From: Megascapheus bottae
Lineage: Eukaryota; Chordata; Mammalia; Rodentia; Geomyidae
Length of the DNA stretch: 64,000 nucleotides
Assembly (NCBI GenBank): GCA_024803745.1
Contig: JANJXV010000006.1
Span: forward strand, 43,253,001-43,317,000
Direction: 5' to 3'
Shown here: positions 22,651-32,554 of the stretch, piece by piece
Position numbering within the stretch: the stretch's first letter is position 1
How the letters are laid out: every line of letters starts with the position of its first letter
Notes under the pieces: model-generated
Told to the model about the DNA's origin: nothing
Database searches by the model: none
The model's input: the letters and a program-made list of their open reading frames with translations, nothing else
Made by a program: the position numbers and the translations under genes

Positions 22651-23054
22651 TAACAGAGATCTGCAATAGAGCAAAATCTTGATACATAAGGCCATATAAT
22701 GTGAAGCTAATTGAAAGGACCTCCTGGATATTGAAACAAAAGCCATATAATGAATGATTGTTGTCCTTAATGTACTATGTTGTCTCTCATCTCCTTTGCT
22801 GTCCCTTGGTTATCTCATATAGTTATAGTATCTCACTTTGTTATCTGATATATTGAATTTATTTGTATTTGGTTATTTGAAATTTGATGGGGAAGGGGGG
22901 AAAACCAAGACGGGTAGGGGGTGTGGGGGGGAGGGAAACGGGTACCAAGACATGTGAAAGGGTATCAATGTATGTGAATTAATGCACCTTCTATCTGGCA
23001 AATATCATGTAACCCTTTTACTAATTACAATAAAAAATAAAATAAAATATAAAA
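22651..23054 (+). mobile_element. L1-type 3'-end insertion with 14-base target-site duplication
   Basis: A retroinsertion flanked by aaaacagtggagga (22637-22650 and 23055-23068). It has a G-rich tract at about 22889-22930 (ggggaaggggggaaaa, gggtagggggtgtggggggg), then tattaatgcacc-like sequence and an A-rich end with AATAAA. That layout (purine/G tract then poly-A) is typical of an L1 3' UTR. A second copy of the same sequence lies at 51546-51905. The exact family is inferred, not proven. Confidence 0.75.
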
Positions 23055-23234
23055 AAAACAGTGGAGGAAAGTATAGGAATGGAAGGGGCCGACAGAAATG
23101 GTTTGATTAGTTACAGTGGTCTTTGCCTTATTTGGGGAGGGTGTGTTGAGGTGTTTGCCTTATATGCACATTGTCTCATCATTTGGCAGTCTGTGATTGG
23201 CTGATCCTCAGCTACCTCACAGGAATCCAGTCTT

Positions 23235-23530
23235 TTGGATTTTTCTGTATTGGGATTTGATTTCAGGGCCTTGCATTTGCTAGACAGGTGATCAACCACT
23301 CAAACCATACCCTCGACACATTTCGGTCCTACGTTTCAAATAGAGTTTCACTCTTTGTTCACACTAGCCTGTTTCCTGAGTAGTGGTAATGACAGGCACT
23401 CCTGCCACCATTACATCCAGGTTGCTATTAAGATGAGCTCTTGTGAACTCTGCCTGGACTGACCCCAAACCACAATCCTACCTTTGCCTTTCATGAAGCT
23501 AAAATTACCAGCATGAGCCATTGAACTCAA
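23235..23530 (-). repeat. Degenerate B4-like SINE, antisense
   Basis: tgtattgggatttgatttca / gggccttgcatttgctagac / aggtgatcaaccactcaaac is a reversed ID-type half. Further on, gctaaaattaccagcatgag resembles a reversed B1-type end. Divergence is high, and two elements could be overlaid here. Confidence 0.5.
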
Positions 23531-24082
23531 ACTCAATACGTTTGTGAGCAAGGCTGCAATTTGTCTCTGTTCCTGTTCATTATGTACAGAGGCACAACTG
23601 AACAACATAAGAAGCTTCAAGGAGAAAAACCACAAAACGATATCTTATCATGATTATCTACAAAAATTAAAAAGCCATGTACACAAAATAATGCTATGTA
23701 GTTTTTCAAGATTATAAATGAAAAGTTAAACCAGTAACATAGTTGTTTATTGGGTGGGAAGTATCAGAATAAATGAAGGCCCCCTAGCATAGGAAAAGGT
23801 TAACAATTCAAGAATTGAATTGCACCTGAGGGTCTCCAACACACGTACACAAACACACTAACACAGAGATAGAATGGAGCACACACACGTATACATGCAC
23901 ACGCATAGAGAATAAATATCACACATACTGATACACAGTGTAATACGATGTGGCTATTATAAATAATATTTCAGACTATATTGCAAACACTGAAATATAT
24001 CTATGCTCTAATATTCAAGTAAATGAGTAGGTTGCTTACAGCATACCTACTCTTATTTCACTATTATTATTATCATTATTAT

Positions 24083-24310
24083 TGGTCGGTCCTGGGTCTT
24101 GAACTCTGGGCCTGGGCATTGTCCTTGAGCTCTTCAGCTCCAGGCTAGCACTCTGCCACTTGAGCCACAGTACCATTTCTGGTTTTCTGGTTGTTAATTG
24201 GAGGTATGAGTCTCATGAAGACTCAAAGCTGAGCTGGCTTTGAACCATGATCCTCAGATCTCAGCTTTCTGGGTGGCTAGGATTATAGGTGTAAGTCACC
24301 ATCTCCCGGC
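24083..24310 (-). mobile_element. B1-headed composite SINE, antisense
   Basis: Reversed right monomer (tggtcggtcctgggtcttga ... ctctgccacttgagccacag), linker ggttgttaattggaggtatg, and reversed head (ccatgatcctcagatctcag ... ggctaggattataggtgtaa). Moderately preserved; it follows an (ATT)n-rich stretch. Confidence 0.88.
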
Positions 24311-24455
24311 CTATTATTTCATTTTTAGAAAAGTCATACCTAGGAATCAAAGCATGCCTCAGTTGCTGGAGAGATTTCAGTGGCTCAAGGATCTTTCTTG
24401 TCTATATTTTGAATTTTCTTTCAGTGTATTTATGTATAGGCAATAGAAGGAAAAA

Positions 24456-24481
24456 TGTGTGTGTGTGTGTGTGTGCATGTG

Positions 24482-24514
<33 letters not shown>
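24456..24514. repeat. (GT)n microsatellite
   Basis: About 29 GT units with a gcat and a gc interruption. Confidence 0.97.
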
Positions 24515-24515
<1 letters not shown>

Positions 24516-25748
24516 ATTTTCCAAAGGAGATCATTATTTCTACCAAGGTAGAGAATAAAGAGGCCCTTGATGAGAACTAAGAGTTTCCTAAGAGGTTGTG
24601 GTTTCATGTGTGTGGTCATGATGGATCTTTCCATGTGACATGTGAGGCCACCTGACCTGTCCTCGGGACCCAGCCCACCACTGCAGTGGGACATGACCTG
24701 CATGACCACTTCCAGTGCCAACTCGAGTAGAATGTGTCCAGATCAGGAGTATTATTTCAGCATAGCACAGTGTATTCCCAAGGGTTTGGGGGTTGGTTTT
24801 TATTTGTTTTTGTTGGGGAATTTTAGTTTTTGTTTGTTTGTTTGTTTTTTAGAAATGGGTGAGCTTTACCAGAAATAACAGGATCACTGAGGACACAGCA
24901 TGAGTGTTGTAATTTAGCTGAAGTAGTTTATTTGTAGGGTTGATGAGAAAAGGCAATCTTATAGACTCCCAATGAAACAATGCCTTATAAATAGACATCC
25001 TTTCTACAGATGTAGATTCCCTGAAATAATCACTTCCCACCCAGCCTGTCATGTGACTGGCTGCAAGGCTGAGCCCACTGAGTAAGGCACAAACACTGCT
25101 AAGACATTCCATTATTGTCCTGAGCTTCAGGGTTTAACCAAGATATACACTTATTACTCCTCTGATCTTTATAATTTATTTCCTTCTCCTGACTTTGGGC
25201 TTGATTTCTTCATTCTTTTCAAAAAGCCTGATATGAATTGTCATATTATTTGTGTAAATCTTTTCTTTTAGGTAGACACTGCTATTACTTTCCTTCTTAA
25301 TACTGACAACATTTTGCTTTATCCTCTAGGGTTTGGTATGTCATGTTACCACTTTTGTCTCATGGGCTTCTATTATCTCCTTAATAGTCCACTATTGATA
25401 AAGGTGTTGTTGGGTCCCTATGTGTTAAAGAGAATTAGACAATTTCTCTTGCTGTTTCCATCTCATTTCTTTCCTTTGCCATGAGAGGAGATGCGGGACA
25501 TTATTTATGCTGTTGTGAATTTGTTAAAACTGTTGACTGATGCATGGTGCATTCTAGAAAAGGTTTCACGTGCTGATGAAAAGAACGTATTCTGCAGCTG
25601 ATTCTGTGAAGCTCTGTTAAGCACATGTGATATACAATGTAATTTAACTGTTTCTTTTCTTTTTGGTAGGGAGTCTAGATAACATATCTATTGGTAAGAG
25701 TATGGTTGAAATTGAAATTCCCCTCAAATCCCATACAATTTGGAAACA

Positions 25749-25750
<2 letters not shown>

Positions 25751-25795
<45 letters not shown>
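25751..25795. repeat. (GT)n microsatellite
   Basis: About 22 uninterrupted GT units, just before an antisense SINE (25855). Confidence 0.97.
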
Positions 25796-25796
<1 letters not shown>

Positions 25797-25854
25797 TGTG
25801 TATACTGGGTCATAAAGTCAGAGTTTTATGCTCTCATATTTTAGCTTATGACTG

Positions 25855-26017
25855 ATGCTTTATCATTTAAGATATATCTCCAGTTCTGGTTTTGCTGGTT
25901 AATTGGAGATAAGAGGTTCCTAATTGTGTGTGCCTGAGCTGGCTCTGAGCCATTATCCTCAGATCTTAGCTTCCTAAGGAACAAGAGTTATAGGCATGAG
26001 TCATTAGTTCCTGGCTA
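25855..26017 (-). repeat. Composite SINE fragment, antisense
   Basis: The linker (gctggttaattggagataag) and the reversed B1-like head (cattatcctcagatcttagc ... caagagttataggcatgagt) are clear. The right monomer is heavily diverged. Confidence 0.75.
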
Positions 26018-26019
26018 TA

Positions 26020-26570
26020 CATAATTCTTTATGCAAATAAATTAAGACATGGTTGATGAAGCTAAAGTAGGAGAGATCATGCCTTCTTTTTGGAGAATTA
26101 ATTTTATTGACCTAAGTAGAATAATTGATGGTTTCAAAGTGGGAGAGAAATAGCATACAAAATATAATTGAGTGGATGACAAAGGTTATAGATTTGTGAA
26201 GCTGCCTTTTGTGAAAGAAGTTTATATGACAAGTTGGTTAAAATTAGAAGAGAATTATGATTTTGCTGAGCATTGAGCCTGATATAAAAATAAGTAGGCA
26301 CAAAAATTTGATTCCATATGTTCTTTTCTATTAGTAAAAGTTTTAAGCCTTAATTTATTATAAGTTTCCTAGAATCAGATCCTAAGTGATTAGGAATGAA
26401 CCAAATTTGGAATGGTTCAAAGGAGTCCTACAACCTCTGAAATGGAGATAGTTATTAGATCCGTTTGAGAAACTAATGTGTGCAGAAGTCTTTGTAAAAA
26501 TAAGTGGTTCTGAATAGTGTTTGAATTGCATTTGGAGGAAGGTGTTAAAATGTGCTTCAAAAAGCCACAT
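26020..26570. other. Intergenic DNA, nothing recognised
   Basis: AT-rich stretch between two SINEs; no gene or repeat supported. Confidence 0.5.
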
Positions 26571-26573
26571 AAG

Positions 26574-26758
26574 GGGCCGGGAGTTTAGCCTAGTGGTAGA
26601 GTGCTTGCCTAGCATGCACAAAGACCCAGGTTTGATTCCTCATTACCACATATATAGCAAAATGCCAGAAGTGGTGCTGTGGCTCAAGTGGTAGAGCTCT
26701 GACTTTGAGAAAGCCCAAGGACAATGATCAGGCCCTGAGTTCATGCCCAGGACTGGCA
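26574..26758 (+). mobile_element. IDL-Geo dimeric SINE, near full length
   Basis: ggggccgggagtttagccta / gtggtagagtgcttgcctag (left monomer), short linker, then gtggtgctgtggctcaagtg ... gagttcatgcccaggactgg and A tail (right monomer). Imperfect flanking repeats aaagccacataa (26562-26573) and aaatccacataa (26764-26775) look like an aged target-site duplication. Confidence 0.93.
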
Positions 26759-26779
26759 AAAAAAAATCCACATAAAATT

Positions 26780-28354
26780 CATAGGAATCTGAAAGTGTAA
26801 TGCCATCAGTCGTAATTCTTATAGCCTTAAGGAATGTATGCAATGCACCCTCAGTTTCCTTGTCAATTCCACCCTTGTTGTGGTGAAATCTCACCAGATA
26901 TCCAATCATGGCCATCTTCCCTCTCATCATTTTACAGATGGTTAATTATGTTCTCTGGCCTGAAATGTTTTCATTTTAAGGAAAGTTCATAGAAAGGACT
27001 CAGCCAAATATAGATTTCAGAAAACTTTGGGGTCTTATCAGAAGAGCAAGAATTCCTAGCATGCTAATGAAGTCACTTTATACGACTGCTATTCCATCAT
27101 CAGGCAAGAGTTTTCTGAAGATCAGTAAATGCCTCTCCCATCTTCACACTGGACTAGTTAGATCGCTGAGATGTGCAACTTGAGGTTGATTAACCTCTTC
27201 AAGGTTGATCCAAAGCGGACAGTCTGTAATGGTCTACTTAATGGAGGGTACTATTCCATGAAGTAGAAAGACAAAACTGGTTTCTAAAAGGAAGTTAATC
27301 CAGCATAAATTCACTGAAGGAATCCAGCCTGGTTGTTCCCAAATCTTTAAAACTTCATTGCTAAAGGATCTGTATGCCAACTAATTATAAAATAATTCTA
27401 ATTCTGGGAAAACTTTCTGGTTCTGTGACTGCTCCTTCACACTTCCCCACCTAGACTAAAGCTTTAGGGTTTTAAGTAGCATCATTATTTTACAACTTCA
27501 GTGTCCTGGAGTACTATAATTGTACATCCGTTGGAACTTTAAGGCAAAGCCAACTGGGGAACAGCTTCCCCAGAAGCTGTTTCATGTGCTGACTAAAAGA
27601 ATGTATCCTGCAGCTTCTCAGATTCTTAGGATTTTCAGCGGTCCCTTTGAACCAGAATGTACAAGATTCTCATGCAATTTGAGTGCATGCTGAAGTAGAG
27701 ACATGTTGCTAGATTTCAAGTCATCAACCCATTTTCCTCTTACAAGGGCTTGACTGTTGAGTGCCTGTGTTGAGTCCCACATGGATGGAGGGGGATTAGT
27801 GTCAGCTCAATGGTGGAAGCAATTATCTCTTAGTTAATACCTATATCCAGCTCATAAATTCTCTGGTCTTCTGGGTAATCTTGAACTCATAACTTTTCCC
27901 AACTGCTATTGTTGCTGCAAGAAAGAATTGGTAATTTCTGTAGATTGTAACTCCACATCAATATATTGTTAATGATCTACTAAAAACAATGCCTTGAGCA
28001 TAAGAAAACATATTGCCCCTAAAAGAATCTGCTTGAGAAATACTATAATCCCCAATGAATTTAACCATGCTTGCATTAAAAAAACAAACTCAAGTGGCCA
28101 TATGTATACTATGGCACAAACATTATGTTCCAGTGACCAAATACAAAGGGATGTGATTGTCCAAATGCCTGCTTTTTAGTGACATTGTGTTTTTTTTACC
28201 CAGTCTGGATCAATGTAGGTTCTTCTGAAACTTCCAACTTTTGATTAACTAAAGGGTATATTTTCAACTCTGAATTTTTATAAGCAATTATTGTGGTTAA
28301 TATTGGCCCTGAGATGCAGTTTAGTCTATTAAGTACCAATAAAACAATCGCTTC
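26780..28354. other. Intergenic DNA, nothing recognised
   Basis: No exon, RNA gene or assignable repeat between the SINE and the L1 target site. Confidence 0.5.
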
Positions 28355-28371
28355 TATAATAGCCATTTTTT

Positions 28372-30257
28372 AAGAATTTATTAATGTTGATTTTTACATC
28401 ATATTTTAAATGACGTTTAACAAACAAGTGTTCAAGGAGGGAATCTCTATTTACAATCACTGGGACTTAGTATTTAGAACTTAATCAAAATTAGGCTAAG
28501 GGTTTGTATGTCATAGAAACATATTAATTTAAGAAATAAAACATTATGTCTATAGAGTCATAGGTTTTTATGTCTATATAGTTATGTTTATATTTCCATT
28601 ACCATGTCCATAGCTTTGGGTATGCAGTTATTGAGTCCTCGCTCTTGTACTCTTTGGATTTAATAGCCACATATTAAGGATACCATGCACCTTTTGTTCC
28701 TTAGGTCTTGACTTGTCTCACTCAACATGATTCGCTCTAGGTTCATCAATTTCCCTGCGAATGGCATTATTTTCTCTTGTCTGTTGGCTATGTAGAATTC
28801 CATTGTGTATATATACCACACTTTCTGTATTCATTCATCTGCAGTAGGGCATCTGCATTGTTTCCATTGCCTGGCTATTGTGAATAGTGCAGAGATGAAC
28901 ATAGCTGAGCAGGTGTCCTTATCATATCTTGGGTTATGATGTTCAGGGTAGATGCCCCAAGGCATCTTATTGGTTCTCAGAAGGCAAGCTGGGCTACTGG
29001 TATGCCCTTCAGTTCCCTGCTGTGTTTCCACTGCTTTGGCCAGGAGTCTTTGACTGTGGGGGGCACTTTGGTGCTGTGTTGCTCAGGATTCCCAGCTGGA
29101 GGGTGCCTGGCTCAATATTTGAGTGGGACAGATGCTGGTTCTCAGACTCCCACAGACCTCACCCACTGTTGTAAGGCAAGGTCTCAGCGCCCCCCATTCT
29201 CCAGACCCAGTGGCCTGGGAGAGGAACCTGTTGGGCATGTGAGCTGGGACACCTCTGCCCCCTTTGGTGGGGTGCTGGGTTTTTGTGCCCGCCAGGCTGT
29301 CAGTCTCCAAACTCCTGGGAGAGGATCCTGTTGGGCGGGTGCTAGCAGGGACACCTCCGCCCCCTTTGGTGGGGTGCTGGGTTTTGTGCCCACCCACCTC
29401 CCTGTCAGTCTCTGGACAAAGGCCTGTGAGAGGATCCTGTTGGGTGGGTGTTATCAGGGACAGCTCCGCCCCCTTAGGTGGGGTGCTGGATTTTAGCGCC
29501 TGCCAGCCTGTCAGTCTCCAGTCCTCCAGTCCGAGGCCTGGGGGAGGAGGCTGTTGGGAGAGTGGGGGCTGGGACACCCCCGCCTCTCTTGGTGGGGTGC
29601 TGGGTCTTAGCACAGCCCGCCTGTCAGTCGCCAGTCAATGGCCTGGGGGAGAAGGCTGTTGAGGGAAGGGACAGGATTCTAAATTCCTTGCCCCCCCTGC
29701 TCCTGCCAGTCTTTCTCAGGTGGGGTGGAGGGGTCTGAGTTAAGTTCTATAGCTTGGCACCAGCTCTGCTTTCCCGATGGGTTTGGGGACCCGCTGGGCT
29801 ACTCACTCCTCTGCGTTTGCTGTGGGTGCTGCACGGTGTTGGAGAATCCTTCACTCCCCTCGGATCTCCGCTGCCACCTGTGGTCCGCATCTGGGTTCTG
29901 CTTCTTGCTGTTCTGGTTCCATGTCTGGGTTCCGCTGCTTCTGGGGCTCGCTGGCCCGGTCCTTTGCTGTTTTCTGCAGTGGTTGGGGCTGCCCGGCCCG
30001 GCGCCCCTGCCCCGCTTTTCGCAGCTTGGATCCGGCAGCTAGGGGTAGGGGAGGGGTCCTTGCATTCCGAATTCTTTCAGAAAGTTGGATGTGAGCTTTA
30101 TCTGGATTTCTTTTCCGGTTTGAGTCCTTTTCCGTTGCTTCTTGAGTTTGTTGTGGATTTCTTAAGGTAATTGGCTCATGGGACTCCCTGGTTCTGCCTT
30201 TTTGTTGGAGAGAGCTAGGCAGTGGCCCTATTGTCTCGGCGCCATCTTCCGCCTCGT
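28372..30257 (-). mobile_element. Internally deleted L1 with both ends present (about 1.9 kb)
   Basis: On the - strand the element starts near 30256 with ggaagatggcgccgag, an L1-like 5' tip that includes a YY1-type AAGATGGCG motif, followed by a GC-rich 5' UTR to about 29000. It then passes directly into the end of L1 ORF2 (about 28975 to 28680; landmarks gcatctaccctgaac, actattcacaatagcc, tatatacacaatggaattct, tgttgagtgagacaagtcaa), followed by a 3' UTR and an A-rich end at 28372. ORF1 and nearly all of ORF2 are absent, so it cannot be autonomous. A copy of tataatagccattttt borders each end (28355 and 30258). The deletion could be genomic or made at the RNA level by splicing before insertion. 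Confidence 0.85.
29227..29654 (-). repeat. Tandem monomers in the L1 5' UTR
   Basis: Four GC-rich units start at 29227, 29327, 29436 and 29550, with a further partial unit at 29655, so the period varies between 100 and 114 bases. Each has (+ strand) a gctgttggg or cctgttggg start, a ccgccccctttggtggggtg or similar core (Sp1-like GC box) and a ctgtcagtctcca segment. Tandem promoter monomers are known in rodent L1 5' UTRs. Open frames on both strands over this array are a by-product of its composition. Confidence 0.88.
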
Positions 30258-30273
30258 TATAATAGCCATTTTT

Positions 30274-30402
30274 TTTTATTATTTAGAGAATACTTTATTA
30301 GTTTCTGTAAGCAAACCCACGTAGATAAGACCTTACATATTTAATACAGTGTGTTTACCCCTGTACAAATGAAAAAAAGTTTAACGTTTCTAGACCAATA
30401 TG
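30274..30402 (-). mobile_element. Short polyadenylated retroinsertion, source unknown
   Basis: On the - strand this roughly 130-base insert carries AATAAA (+ strand TTTATT at 30294-30299) followed about 17 bases later by a run of A. That is the 3' end of an RNA polymerase II transcript. It is bracketed by tataatagccattttt copies at 30258 and 30403. It looks like a 5'-truncated processed-transcript insertion (retropseudogene fragment). I do not recognise the source gene, and no coding part is present. Confidence 0.65.
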
Positions 30403-30424
30403 TATAATAGCCATTTTTAAATGA

Positions 30425-30774
30425 GACATTTAGTAGAGAGAGTTGCTCTCTAATCAGTGAGCGGTGAATTGTGCAGGCAATGAAAACCTGGGTCATGATT
30501 CTGTCCCCTTTCCTCTTTATGTCTGTGCAGTCTAAGAGAAAAAAAAGTGACTCTTAGCTAATGATCGAGGGTAAGTGTTAGGGCTGTCCAGTCAGATTGC
30601 AGAAGTTAAGTGTTAGTCCTGCCAACCATCTGAGTTTTGGTTTTCTAACACTAGCAAAGACATGACACTGTACTTCACCATTGGGCAGGGCCCAGTAAAA
30701 ATGTATCCGTTTATTGAGAGTAGTATGCCTGGAAAAGGTTAATGTAGTTTCCTCAGAACTTTGGTTAGCTCCCA
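30425..30774. other. Intergenic DNA, nothing recognised
   Basis: No gene or repeat supported between the retroinsertion cluster and the next SINE. Confidence 0.5.
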
Positions 30775-30783
30775 CAAGAATGA

Positions 30784-31029
30784 TTTTTTTTTCTTTTGGT
30801 TGGTCATGGTGCTTGAACTCTGGGTCTGGGCGTTATCCCTGAGCTCTTCAGCCCAAGGCTACGACCCTACCCCTTGAGCCACAGCACCACTTCCAGTTTT
30901 CTGGTGGTTAATTGGAGATAAGAGTTTCATGGACTTTAGTGCCTGGTGCCTGGGCTGGCTTTGATCCATGATCCTCCAACTTCAGCCTCCTGAGTAGCTA
31001 GGATTACAAGCATGAGCCACTGCACCCAG
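30784..31029 (-). mobile_element. B1-headed composite SINE, antisense, with target-site duplication
   Basis: Full layout in reverse: T tail, right monomer (tcatggtgcttgaactctgg ... cttgagccacagcaccactt), linker ctggtggttaattggagata, and head (gatcctccaacttcagcctc / ctgagtagctaggattacaa). Flanking caagaatga occurs at 30775-30783 and 31030-31038. Confidence 0.92.
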
Positions 31030-31050
31030 CAAGAATGAATTTTTATTAAC

Positions 31051-31161
31051 AGGAGGAGGGGGAGGGGGAAGAGGAGGAGGAGGAGGAGAAGGAGGAGGAG
31101 GAGGAGGAGGAGGAGGAGGAGGAGGAGGAGGAGGAGGAGGAGGAGGAGGAGGAGGAGGAGG
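31051..31161. repeat. (GGA)n purine-rich microsatellite
   Basis: About 110 bases of almost pure GGA/GGG/GAA on the + strand. The opposite strand gives a spurious poly-Ser frame. Long homopurine tracts can form triplex DNA. Confidence 0.97.
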
Positions 31162-31464
31162 CAGCTGCTGCAGCAGCGTGTCCCATGAATCGCCCTGTGG
31201 TCCTTTCTTTCTCTGTGACCTCTTCTATACTTGCTATCACCTGAAGCCCTAGCCAGTGGCTGAGCCTAGGACCTCTGAAGTTGAACCTTCCATTTCAGAT
31301 CAATCTCTTCAACAAATAATAATAAGTATCTATGTTCAGGTGTTTTGTAATAGCAATATAGACTAGGAGTACATTAAAGACTAGGAGTACATCTTTATCT
31401 CAGTGGCATGGAACTACTTACACAGTGTAAGCAGGATAGTAACATACTGTGTATGCATTTGAGG

Positions 31465-31466
<2 letters not shown>

Positions 31467-31528
<62 letters not shown>
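31467..31528. repeat. (TC)n microsatellite
   Basis: 31 uninterrupted TC units, a homopyrimidine tract on the + strand about 300 bases from the (GGA)n array. Confidence 0.98.
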
Positions 31529-31529
<1 letters not shown>

Positions 31530-31532
<3 letters not shown>

Positions 31533-32170
31533 GTAAAGAATGAACTAGTAAGGTAAGTTAGGCACCTACTGGAGTGAAAAAGAGCCTAGTATAGTTAGAG
31601 ACCAGAGCAAGGAGGATGTAGGGAAATGTGGGAAGCACGAGTATCTATGGGAACAAGTACTCAGAGGAGGAGGAGATAGAAATTCTCAAGAAAAACAGGT
31701 GAAGAAGGTTGATAGGACTGGGGATAAGGAAGATGAGGGGAACCTGGAAAACTAGGGGAGGTTCCATGAAAATGATACCTGGGGGTTGGCGCTGCACCCT
31801 GGGTAGTACTCAGAGCAGTTCTCATGGCCTGGTGGATAGAAGCCATGTCCTAAGGTAGTGAAGAGTGATGGGAAGACTAGAAAGTATCAAATACAGAGAT
31901 GTCTCAGGAAGCCAGAAAGGAGTGAAAAGAAACTGTTTAGAGTATATTTCTTTAGCCAGAGTCAGACAGGAAAGAGCAAAAGGAATGTGAAGGGATAGGC
32001 TGGTAATGGATGAGGTGCTGGGAGAACATGAGGTGACATGGACGATAGGCTCTCTCTTTCATGGGGGGTCGTGGTGAGGGTGAATGTGGAAGTCCTGAAG
32101 GAAAGGAAGTTTGGAAGAAGTTAGTGGATAGAAATTAGAAGTTAGAGGAAAGAGTTGGATGCTGTTTATG
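31530..32170. other. Intergenic DNA, purine-rich, nothing recognised
   Basis: A/G-rich sequence without an identifiable gene or repeat. Confidence 0.5.
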
Positions 32171-32189
32171 TTTATATTTTGTTTTGTGT

Positions 32190-32413
32190 TGTTTTGAATG
32201 GATGGGCAGAATCGGTCTTGGGGCTTCAACTCAGAGCCTGGATGTCATCCCTGAGTGTTCTTGTTCAAGGGTAGCACTCTACCACTTTCTAGTTTGTAGG
32301 TGGCTAATTGGAGTCTCACAGCTTTTTCTGCCCAAGCTGGCATCCAATTGTGATCCTCAGAACTCAGTCCCCTGAGTAACAAGGATTGCAGGTATGAGCC
32401 ACCAGTACCCTGC
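32190..32413 (-). repeat. B1-headed composite SINE, antisense
   Basis: gcttcaactcagagcctgga, gtagcactctaccactttct, ggtggctaattggagtctca and cctgagtaacaaggattgca give the reversed composite layout. Ends about 140 bases past the inferred MAST4 cleavage site. Confidence 0.82.
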
Positions 32414-32554
32414 TAGAGGATGAATTTTTAATGTATGGCCTAAAGCAAAAAAGGTAAAGCATTCCATTCACCAAAAACCAGTTCTGGAAAACCCACCCTT
32501 TGTGTATTAATTGGTAATGCTTTTGAGGTGATATGTATTTGAAAAACACACAGT

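Noticed and set aside
22651..23054. Reading the 22651 element as an LTR
   Set aside because: It has an A-rich tail with AATAAA and a 14-base target-site duplication, not the TG...CA ends and 4-6 base duplication of an LTR.
26643..26930. 95-codon - strand frame
   Set aside because: Its end lies inside an IDL-Geo SINE, and the rest has no recognisable domain or splice context.
28936..30170. Overlapping open frames on both strands, up to 186 codons
   Set aside because: They lie in the GC-rich L1 5' UTR monomers, repeat with the monomer period and are open in several frames at once, which is composition and not coding.
31046..31240. Poly-serine frame on the - strand
   Set aside because: It is simply the (GGA)n microsatellite read in reverse.
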